Assembly (NCBI GenBank): GCA_011523485.1
Contig: WTGR01000510.1
Coordinates: forward strand, 1-5,715
Source: Acidobacteriota bacterium
GTDB taxonomy: Bacteria; Acidobacteriota; Vicinamibacteria; Vicinamibacterales; UBA8438
Reading direction: 5' to 3'
DNA length: 5,715 nucleotides
Positions 1 through 5,715 of this stretch are shown piece by piece (the stretch's first letter is position 1; the number at the start of each line of letters is the position of its first letter). The position numbers and the translations under genes are program-made. The notes below the pieces were generated by a model, which saw only the letters and a program-made list of their open reading frames with translations, was not told where the DNA came from and ran no database searches.

Positions 1-2451
1 CTGATCCGGCCGCTGCCGTATCCGGACGCAGACGCCATCGTGCGTGTCGGCGAATCGTTCGGTCCGCGAGACGTGTCTGGCGGGATGCGCCTGTCGAACC
101 GTTCGCTGCCCCTGCTCCAGGAAAGTGCCGAGTCGTTCGAGCAACTCGCCGCCTATCAGGAACGCTCCGCGCAGTGGTCCGGTCCGGACGGTGCGGTGGC
201 GTTGTCCGGCGCCTCGGTTTCGCCGTCGCTGTTCCCGCTGCTGCGAGCGGCGCCCCATATGGGTCGGCTCTTCACCGAGGAGGAGGCGCGGGAAGGGGCG
301 GACAGGGTCGTGCTGCTCGGCCACGACGCCTGGACGAGGCGCTTCGCTTCGGATCCGGACATAGTGGGGACGCCCGTCGTTCTCGACGACGACCCGCACA
401 CCGTCGTGGGCGTGCTTCCCGAGGGGTTCCAGTTCCCGAACCCGGGCGTCGAGTACTGGACCCCGTTCGTCGTTCCGCCGTTCGCGCCGCCCAACATGGA
501 AGGGCCGGCGGAGCAGCGCATCACGGTCATGCTCTCCTTCGGCGCGCTCGGTCGGCTCCGCCCCGGGGTGTCGCCGCAGCGGGCGGCGACCGAGGCGCGC
601 ACGATACTGCGGCGCAGCAGCGAGTTCATCGCGCGAGCCGGGAGTCCCGGCGGCGGGAACGGCGGCGCAGGCGACGCAAGCGCTGATCGGCCCCCGCGAG
701 CCGGCCCCGAGATCGACGTCCGCGTGGCGCCGCTGTTGGAAGAGATGGTCGGCGCGTATCGGCCGGCGCTGCTGGCGCTGACCGTCGCGACGGCTCTGGT
801 CCTGTTGATCGCCTGCATCAACGTGGCGGGGCTGCTGCTCGCGCGCGGGGTGACGCGCCGGCGTACGCTGGCCGTGTGCGCGGCGCTCGGCGCGGGCAGG
901 AACCGGCTCGTGCGTCAGCTCCTGACCGAGAGCGTGGCGTTGAGCCTGTGCGGAGGCGTGCTCGGCCTGGCCGCGGCGGGCCTGGTCCTGCGCGGAGTGC
1001 CCGCACTCGTCCCCGGCGACATCGCGCGGCTCGACGAGGTGTCGCTCAACGGCGTGGTGCTTGCGTTCGCCGCCGGACTGTCGGTCGTCGTCGGGCTGCT
1101 GTTCGGCGCCGCCCCGGCGTTCCAGTGGTCGCGGCTCGATCTGGTGCGCACCCTGAACGAGGGGGGCGCGGGGTCGGCCGGCGGCTTCGGCGTGCTCCGC
1201 TCGCACCGGGCGCGCGCGGCGCTGGCCACGGCGCAGGTGGCGCTCGCACTGGTGCTGCTGACCGGCGCCGGGTTGCTCCTGCGCAGCTTCGTGCAGCTCG
1301 TCACCGTGGACCGCGGCTACGACCCGGCCAACGTGATCGCCGCAGTCGCCCGGAACCCCGACATTCGCTTCAGCCCCCAGGGAATGACGCCGGCGGTGAT
1401 GATGGAGCTCGTGGCGGCCAACCAGCGGTTCCAGGAAGCCCTGGTCGGGGAGATGACCCGCCTGGAACGTCTGGCGCAAGTCGAGGCGGTGGGCGTGTCG
1501 ACGTCCCTGCCCCTCGCGACAACCTTCGCGAGTGTCGTGCCGGTCCGTGTTGCCGGTCAACCCGTGCCGAGCGATCCGAGCGCCCTCCAGCGGACGACGG
1601 TGCAGGGCGCCAGTCCCGGCTACTTCGATGCGCTGCGGTTGCGCCTCCGCGACGGACGCACTTTCACCCGCCTCGACGCCGCGGGAAGCCCGCGTGTTCT
1701 CGTGATCAACGAGACACTTGCACGACAGCTATTCGGCGGCGACTCCGCGGTCGGCCGGCGCTTGTTGCTGCAGGGTCCCGGCAGCAGCGAGCCGTGGGAG
1801 GTCGTCGGCGTGGTGGCGGACGTGCTGTACGAGGGTCTCGACCTGACGGAGTCGCAGGCAGAAGCGTTCATCCCGCTGGCGCAGGCCGGTGGAACGCCGA
1901 TGCTCGGGCTCCGTTCTCCGATCGTCACGGTCCGGACGGCCGGCGACCCGCTGGCGGTCGTCGACTTCCTCCGCGAGGCGGTGATCGCGGCATACCCATC
2001 CGCAACGCTCTTCGATGTGATGACCATGGATGCGCGGCTGTCGACCGCGGTCGCCCAACCGCGGTTCTATGCCGCGTTCGTCGGGTTCTTCGCGGCGCTC
2101 GCGGTGTTCCTGGCCGCGTTCGGTCTCTACGGTCTGCTCAGCTACACGGTCGCGCAGCGGCAGGGCGAGGTGGGTATCCGCATGGCGCTGGGTGCGCAAC
2201 GCGGCGACATTCTCGGTCTGCTGGTGAAGCAGGGGATGAGGCTGGTCGTGGCCGGCTCGGTCATCGGCATCGCTGCGGCGGCTGGGTCGAGTCGGATTCT
2301 GGAGAGTTTCCTCTACGGCGTCGCTACCGATGATCGCCTGACCTTCGTGGCGGCGGCGCTGGTGCTGGCGGCCGTGGCATTCGTCGCGTGCTGGCTGCCG
2401 GCGCGGCGGGCCGCCCGCGTCGATCCGATGCGGGCGCTCCGCTTCGAGTAG
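1..2451 (+). CDS. ADOP-type duplicated MacB/FtsX-like permease, 5'-truncated by the window edge
   Basis: Inner-membrane permease of the MacB/FtsX superfamily with the internal duplication typical of ADOP proteins; no ATPase is encoded here and the substrate is unknown. The frame is open from base 1 (LIRPLPYPDAD...) and ends at TAG 2449-2451, giving 816 visible residues. Alignment to the downstream paralogue places base 1 at its residue 121, so the prefix domain and first membrane segment lie upstream. Visible order, counting the first codon as residue 1: periplasmic core 1 (about 1-245); membrane segments about 257-281, 310-328 and 350-370; segment about 406-430; periplasmic core 2 (about 440-680); segments about 690-714, 744-765 and 780-802. 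The C-terminal half keeps the classic coupling motif (E723, R727 before MALGA). The first half has T289 and C293 at the equivalent positions. Residues 213-236 form a Gly/Ala/Pro-rich insert absent from the paralogue. The family call is firm; the transported substrate, or a non-transport mechanical role, is open. Confidence 0.95.
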   Translation: MIRPLPYPDADAIVRVGESFGPRDVSGGMRLSNRSLPLLQESAESFEQLAAYQERSAQWSGPDGAVALSGASVSPSLFPLLRAAPHMGRLFTEEEAREGADRVVLLGHDAWTRRFASDPDIVGTPVVLDDDPHTVVGVLPEGFQFPNPGVEYWTPFVVPPFAPPNMEGPAEQRITVMLSFGALGRLRPGVSPQRAATEARTILRRSSEFIARAGSPGGGNGGAGDASADRPPRAGPEIDVRVAPLLEEMVGAYRPALLALTVATALVLLIACINVAGLLLARGVTRRRTLAVCAALGAGRNRLVRQLLTESVALSLCGGVLGLAAAGLVLRGVPALVPGDIARLDEVSLNGVVLAFAAGLSVVVGLLFGAAPAFQWSRLDLVRTLNEGGAGSAGGFGVLRSHRARAALATAQVALALVLLTGAGLLLRSFVQLVTVDRGYDPANVIAAVARNPDIRFSPQGMTPAVMMELVAANQRFQEALVGEMTRLERLAQVEAVGVSTSLPLATTFASVVPVRVAGQPVPSDPSALQRTTVQGASPGYFDALRLRLRDGRTFTRLDAAGSPRVLVINETLARQLFGGDSAVGRRLLLQGPGSSEPWEVVGVVADVLYEGLDLTESQAEAFIPLAQAGGTPMLGLRSPIVTVRTAGDPLAVVDFLREAVIAAYPSATLFDVMTMDARLSTAVAQPRFYAAFVGFFAALAVFLAAFGLYGLLSYTVAQRQGEVGIRMALGAQRGDILGLLVKQGMRLVVAGSVIGIAAAAGSSRILESFLYGVATDDRLTFVAAALVLAAVAFVACWLPARRAARVDPMRALRFE

Positions 2452-2462
2452 GGGTGCGCAGC

Positions 2463-2471
2463 GAGGCAGGA
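2463..2471 (+). promoter_or_regulatory. Ribosome binding site deciding the start of the second permease
   Basis: A GAGG (2463-2466) followed by AGGA (2468-2471) lies just upstream of GTG 2475; GAGG has 8-nt spacing. It falls in the 23-bp gap after the first permease's stop. It supports GTG 2475 over the far-upstream in-frame GTG at 2388, which would overlap the first gene by 64 nt and add residues (MLAAGAAGRPRR...) unlike the family N-terminus. Confidence 0.7.
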
Positions 2472-2474
2472 CCG

Positions 2475-5195
2475 GTGAGCTGGCGAGTCTGGGTTCATCG
2501 CGTCGTTCCGTATCTGGGCCGCCGCCAGGCAGAGGCGGACTTGGAGGAGGAACTGCGTTTCCACCTGGAGCTCGAGCGGGAGCGGCAGCGCGATGCCGGC
2601 TTGGCCGATGAGGGCGTCGACCGAGCCGCCCGGCGCAAGCTGGGCAACGGGATGCTCATCCGTGAACGAGCCCGTGAAGTCTGGGGCTGGCGGTGGCTCG
2701 ACGACTTGGTCCGGGACGTGCGTCACGCCCTCCGTGGGTTGCGGCGCAGGCCCGGCTTTGCCGCCACCGTCGTGCTGGTACTCGCGCTGGGCACAGGCGC
2801 CAACACCGCGATGTTCAGCATCGTCCACGGCATGCTGATCCGGCCCCTGCCGTATCCGGACGCGGACGCCATCGTGCGCGTGGGACACGTGAATGCCGCC
2901 TCGCGGCCCGCCCTGGCCCTGGTTTCGAACATTACGCTCCCCCGACTTCAGGAAGAAGCGGAGTCGTTCGAGCAGCTCGCGGCGTACGTGCCGCGGTCTC
3001 CCACTTGGCTCGGTCCGGAGGGTCGTCGGACGCTGCGGGGTGCGATGGTGTCTCCGGCGCTCTTTCCGCTCCTGCGGGCGGCGCCGCATCTGGGCCGGCT
3101 GTTCGTGGAGGAAGACGCCCGCGAGGGAGCGGACCGCGTGGCGCTGCTGAGCCACGCCGCGTGGACGAACCGCTACGGATCGGACCCCGGCGTCGTCGGC
3201 GCCGCGCTCGATCTCGACGGTGAGACCTTTGTCGTCGTCGGTGTGCTGCCCGCGGGATTCTCGTTTCCGAATCCGGAAGTCGAAGTATGGACGCCGCTGG
3301 TCCTACCGGCGTTCGAGCCGGGCGCCATCGGCCTGAACTTTCCCGCGCTCGGACGCTTGCGCCCGGAGGTGTCTCCGGAGCGCGCCGCGGCGGAGGTCGA
3401 CACCGTCCTGAACGCCGACCGTTCGCCGTCCGACCCGCGGCCGCGTCGCGAACCGCGCGTGATCCCGCTGCAGGACGAGATGGTGCGGGACTTCCGGCCG
3501 GCGCTGGCCCTGCTCAGCGCAGTGACCGCGCTCGTGCTGGCCGTCGCCTGCATCAACGTGGCCGGCCTGTTTCTTGCGCACGGGGTCGCGCGCCGGCGGG
3601 AGCTGGCCGTCCGCGGTGCGCTCGGCGCGGGACCGGGCCGGATCGCGCGATTGCTCCTGACCGAGAGCGTCGTGCTGAGTGTTTCCGGCGGCGCGCTCGG
3701 TCTCGCGGCGGCAGCGCTGATCCTCCGCGGCGTGCCGGCGTTGGTTCCCGGCGACGTTCCCCGGCTCGAGGCGGTGGGCGTCGACGGCGTGGTGCTCGCA
3801 TTCGGTGCCGGTCTGTCGGTAGTCGCCGGGCTGGTGTTCGGCGCCGTCCCCGCGCTCTCGTGGTCGCGGCTGCACCTCGTGCGGGCCCTCGGCGAAGGAA
3901 ACCCGCGGGCGGCCGGCGGCTTCCGGATTCTGTCGGCGAACCGGACGCGGGCTGCGCTGGCGGTGGCGCAGGTGGCGCTGGCGCTGGTGCTGCTCGTGGG
4001 GGCGGGCCTGCTGCTGCGCGGCTTCGTGCGGCTCGTGTCCGTCGATCCGGGTTACGACGCCGGGAGCGTGCTGACGGCCGAGATCAATCATCCGGACCTG
4101 GGCGGGTTGATCCTGGCGGGAGAGTTCGAGGCCGCGGGAGAGAATGCCCGGCGCTTCACCGACACGTTGCGGGAGCGAGTGGCGCAGGTGGACGCCGTAT
4201 CGGGGATCGAGGCAGTCGGGTTGTCGACGGCGCTGCCACTCGTCCGCGACGGGTGGCCGCTGCCGGTACTCGTCCCGGGTCGTCCGGAACCACCCAGTCC
4301 GTGGGACTTCCCAAGAGCGCACGTACGAGCGGCCACCCCCGGCTACTTCGACGTCATGCGCCTGCGTCCGCGCGGCGGACGCGCGCTCACGAGTCTGGAC
4401 GGCCCCGGCAGCCGGCGTGTGGCCGTCGTCAACGAGACGCTGGAGCGTGAGCTCTTCGACGGCGGGCCGGCGGTTGGTCGCCGCCTGCAGTTGGGACCGG
4501 TCGGAGGTCCCCTGCGGTTGAGAGGCGATGACGAGCTGTGGGAGGTGGTGGGTGTGGTCGCCGACGTCGAGTACGGGGATCTCGCTCCGGCCGAGTCCGC
4601 CGCGGCGGTGTACGTTCCGCTGCGCCAGCTCGAGGCAAGTACCCTCCCGATGCTGAATGCGCCGTTGATCGCGGTGAGGACACGCGGCAATCCGCTGGCG
4701 GCCGTTCCCTTCCTGCGCGAGGCGGTGGCGGACGTGCATCCGCGGGCGGCGCTCGACGACGTGACGACCATGGAGGCGCGCCTGTCGTCGTCGGTCGCGC
4801 AGCCGCGCTTCCAGGCCGTCTTCGTCGCGAGCTTCGGGGCGGTCGCGCTGATGCTCGCGATGCTCGGGGTCTACGGCCTGCTCAGCCACTCGGTCGCGCA
4901 GCGGCGCTCGGAGATCGGGATCCGCATGGCGCTCGGCGCGCAGACCGGGCACGTTCTCTCGCTGGTTGCAAGGCAGGGTGCGCTGCTGGTCGCAGCCGGG
5001 GTCGGGTTGGGCTTGCTCGCCGCGGCGGCGTCGAGCCGCGTGCTGGAGGGCTTTCTCTTCGGCGTCGCCACCAGTGACCGCCTGACGTTCGTGGCGGCGC
5101 CGCTGGTGCTGATTGCCGTGGCGCTGGTCGCCTGCTGGCTCCCGGCGCGACGAGCGACGCGTATCGATCCGCTGGAGACGCTCCGTCTCGAATAG
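2475..5195 (+). CDS. ADOP-type duplicated MacB/FtsX-like permease with N-terminal prefix domain, complete
   Basis: Complete 906-residue inner-membrane permease, within the usual ADOP size range. Start GTG 2475 is chosen because of its Shine-Dalgarno and because VSWRVWVHRVVPYLGRR matches the short basic/aromatic start typical of the family. Residues 1-92 form the cytoplasmic prefix: an acidic helix (AEADLEEELRFHLELE), then the ARRKLGN and LDDLVRDVRHALRGLRRRPGF signatures. Membrane segment 1 is about 96-118 (ALGTGANTAMFSIVHG), leading to RPLPYPD (123-129) and periplasmic core 1 (to about 340). Segments 2-4 lie at about 343-366, 398-418 and 439-460, segment 5 at about 493-514, periplasmic core 2 to about 775, and segments 6-8 at about 781-802, 830-850 and 868-889. 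Both cytoplasmic coupling motifs are intact: E376/R380 (RRRELAVRGALGA) and E813/R817 (EIGIRMALGA). It lies 23 bp after its paralogue, so co-transcription is likely. No ATP-binding partner is in the window; substrate unknown. Confidence 0.96.
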   Translation: MSWRVWVHRVVPYLGRRQAEADLEEELRFHLELERERQRDAGLADEGVDRAARRKLGNGMLIRERAREVWGWRWLDDLVRDVRHALRGLRRRPGFAATVVLVLALGTGANTAMFSIVHGMLIRPLPYPDADAIVRVGHVNAASRPALALVSNITLPRLQEEAESFEQLAAYVPRSPTWLGPEGRRTLRGAMVSPALFPLLRAAPHLGRLFVEEDAREGADRVALLSHAAWTNRYGSDPGVVGAALDLDGETFVVVGVLPAGFSFPNPEVEVWTPLVLPAFEPGAIGLNFPALGRLRPEVSPERAAAEVDTVLNADRSPSDPRPRREPRVIPLQDEMVRDFRPALALLSAVTALVLAVACINVAGLFLAHGVARRRELAVRGALGAGPGRIARLLLTESVVLSVSGGALGLAAAALILRGVPALVPGDVPRLEAVGVDGVVLAFGAGLSVVAGLVFGAVPALSWSRLHLVRALGEGNPRAAGGFRILSANRTRAALAVAQVALALVLLVGAGLLLRGFVRLVSVDPGYDAGSVLTAEINHPDLGGLILAGEFEAAGENARRFTDTLRERVAQVDAVSGIEAVGLSTALPLVRDGWPLPVLVPGRPEPPSPWDFPRAHVRAATPGYFDVMRLRPRGGRALTSLDGPGSRRVAVVNETLERELFDGGPAVGRRLQLGPVGGPLRLRGDDELWEVVGVVADVEYGDLAPAESAAAVYVPLRQLEASTLPMLNAPLIAVRTRGNPLAAVPFLREAVADVHPRAALDDVTTMEARLSSSVAQPRFQAVFVASFGAVALMLAMLGVYGLLSHSVAQRRSEIGIRMALGAQTGHVLSLVARQGALLVAAGVGLGLLAAAASSRVLEGFLFGVATSDRLTFVAAPLVLIAVALVACWLPARRATRIDPLETLRLE

Positions 5196-5380
5196 GGCGA
5201 CGCGGCCGCGACCGGAGGCGTGCTCCGACGTCGTGCGCGAGGTGCAGGAGATCGTCGAGCTCGCTTTCGAGCGGACGTTACGGCAGGTCGGCAACTCAAC
5301 GGTATGACCGGGCCGGGTTGTCGGAATGACCTCCCTGGTGGACGGTCCGTATTTCTGCGGCGCAGCAAGTCGGGCGCGGC

Positions 5381-5401
5381 CGGCGGGGAACCCCGTTGTT
5401 T
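5381..5401 (+). terminator. Possible weak intrinsic terminator
   Basis: CGGCGGGG (5381-5388) can pair with CCCCGTTG (5391-5398), giving a GC-rich stem with two G-U pairs and a very tight loop, followed directly by TTT (5399-5401). An alternative pairing of CGGGGAA with TTTCCCG competes with it. The T-tract is short, so it would be a poor terminator by usual rules. Its position, after the permease unit and 16 bp before the sigma-54 element, is what makes it worth listing. Confidence 0.25.
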
Positions 5402-5416
5402 CCCGGCTGCGAGCGT

Positions 5417-5433
5417 CTGGCGCGACTCTTGCT
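5417..5433 (+). promoter_or_regulatory. Sigma-54 (RpoN) -24/-12 promoter
   Basis: The sequence CTGGCGCGACTCTTGCT matches the sigma-54 consensus YTGGCACG-N4-TTGCW at every defined position except one (G for A in TGGCAC). The invariant GG (5419-5420) and GC (5431-5432) are separated by exactly 10 bases, as required for RpoN recognition. Transcription would start near 5444, about 53 nt before ATG 5497 and 134 nt before ATG 5578, on the strand of the downstream exported-protein gene. It is intergenic and correctly oriented. Such promoters need an AAA+ enhancer-binding activator; none is encoded in this window. Confidence 0.75.
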
Positions 5434-5482
5434 TCCAGGTGAGGTGGTGCGTGCAGCCCGAGTCCGGAGGCAACACGCGCAG

Positions 5483-5488
5483 AAAGGA
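5483..5488 (+). promoter_or_regulatory. Shine-Dalgarno for the alternative upstream start ATG 5497
   Basis: AAAGGA lies 8 nt before ATG 5497, which is in frame with ATG 5578. It is a credible ribosome binding site and the reason the longer start cannot be dismissed. Confidence 0.4.
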
Positions 5489-5566
5489 CACTTCGCATGG
5501 ACACGCCGTCGAATGCGCGCCGAATCGTTCGACCACTCCCGGCACCCGCCGTGCTCAGAGGATCGC

Positions 5567-5570
5567 GGAG
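5567..5570 (+). promoter_or_regulatory. Shine-Dalgarno for the preferred start ATG 5578
   Basis: GGAG lies 7 nt before ATG 5578. With the signal-peptide layout beginning at that ATG, it supports 5578 as the translation start. Confidence 0.5.
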
Positions 5571-5577
5571 AACCGGG

Positions 5578-5715
5578 ATGAAGCTGCTGGGAATGGTCGT
5601 CGTCGTCGCCGCCCTTGCCTCCATGAACTGCAACGGCGGGCCGACGGAGCCAAGCGAAGTGCATGGACCCGAAGGGCAAGGGGGCGAGTCGGGCGAATCC
5701 GGTACGCAGTATGCG
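5578..5715 (+). CDS. N-terminus of a small exported, possibly lipidated, protein; 3' end beyond the window
   Basis: The open frame runs from ATG 5578 to the window end (46 codons, no stop). From this start the product opens with a short basic n-region (MK) and a hydrophobic core (LLGMVVVVAALASM), then cysteine 18 and a flexible linker (NGGPTEPSEVHGPEGQGG...), a clear Sec signal layout. The residues before the cysteine (S-M-N) are a poor lipobox because Asn at -1 is unusual, so lipidation is uncertain. Start 5578 has a GGAG at good spacing. The in-frame ATG 5497 has AAAGGA but would add a 27-residue Arg/Pro-rich extension with two AGA codons and less GC at third positions. A sigma-54 promoter lies upstream. 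The Gly/Glu/Ser linker ending ESGTQYA reminds me of secreted proteins carrying a FxLYD-like beta-sandwich, but that is recollection only. Function unknown. Confidence 0.7.
   Translation, partial: MKLLGMVVVVAALASMNCNGGPTEPSEVHGPEGQGGESGESGTQYA

Larger units (their letters stand above)
5196..5496. other. Intergenic region between the permease pair and the exported-protein gene
   Basis: I see no convincing gene here on either strand. Recognisable elements are a possible hairpin terminator near 5381-5401, perfect odd-length palindromes at 5340-5348 and 5355-5365, and a sigma-54 promoter match at 5417-5433. I found no convincing sigma-70 -35/-10 pair with 16-18 bp spacing. The part nearest the permease (5214-5307) has a short in-frame stretch with gene-like codon choice but no good start; see the findings. 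Confidence 0.6.

Noticed and set aside
40..60. GTG 40 as the true start of the first permease
   Set aside because: The frame is open and homologous to the paralogue from base 1, so GTG 40 is an internal Val codon and the gene begins upstream of the window.
876..2333. A 485-codon + strand frame inside the first permease
   Set aside because: It is an out-of-frame shadow with an Arg-rich composition and no recognisable motifs.
2388..2474. Upstream in-frame GTG start for the second permease
   Set aside because: It would overlap the first gene by 64 nt, lacks family resemblance in its added residues, and a Shine-Dalgarno lies directly before GTG 2475.
5204..5208. CRISPR, tRNA, rRNA, insertion-sequence ends or attachment sites around the gene boundary
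   Set aside because: I looked through the intergenic DNA and gene edges and saw no spaced repeats, cloverleaf-like sequence, terminal inverted repeats or transposase fragments.
5253..5275. GCTCG-CTTT-CGAGC hairpin as a terminator for the permease pair
   Set aside because: The stem is only five base pairs and is not followed by a T-run, so it is no more than a chance inverted repeat.
5301..5331. ATGACC direct repeat and GTC-N5-GAC half-dyad as activator binding sites
   Set aside because: The matches are too short (six bases and three-base arms) to separate from chance in this composition.
3303..5633. A 776-codon open frame on the minus strand opposite the second permease
   Set aside because: It lies antisense to a gene with clear homology, its translation is Arg/His/Gln-rich with no domain-like pattern, and long antisense frames are expected in GC-rich genes with strong third-position bias.

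Overview
This is a GC-rich bacterial window, all coding on the + strand. It holds two tandem, full-domain paralogous permeases of the ADOP type (duplicated MacB/FtsX-like permease without its own ATPase), followed by an intergenic region and the start of a small secreted or lipoprotein-like gene. Tandem ADOP genes with an N-terminal prefix domain are typical of Acidobacteriota, with Vicinamibacteria-like lineages a good fit. Related high-GC phyla such as Gemmatimonadota are not excluded. The taxonomic call is inference from gene content and base composition only.

Layout: (1) 1-2451 is the 3' part of the first ADOP permease. By alignment to the second copy, about 120 codons are missing upstream of the window edge. 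(2) A 23-bp gap carries a Shine-Dalgarno sequence. (3) 2475-5195 is a complete second ADOP permease of 906 aa, with the cytoplasmic prefix helix region, eight predicted membrane segments and two periplasmic MacB-like core domains. (4) 5196 to about 5577 is non-coding as far as I can see. It contains a possible weak hairpin terminator (5381-5401), two short perfect palindromes (5340-5348 and 5355-5365) and a strong sigma-54 (-24/-12) promoter match at 5417-5433, with exact GG-N10-GC spacing. (5) 5578-5715 (or from 5497) is the beginning of a gene for an exported protein with a hydrophobic signal sequence, a cysteine and a Gly/Glu/Ser-rich linker. It is cut by the window end.

The two permeases are probably one transcription unit. 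The exported-protein gene appears to start its own unit, driven by RNA polymerase with sigma-54 and therefore by an enhancer-binding activator encoded elsewhere. The points most worth a second look are this sigma-54 promoter and its secreted product, and the loss in the first permease of two conserved residues in its first cytoplasmic coupling motif while its tandem partner keeps them.
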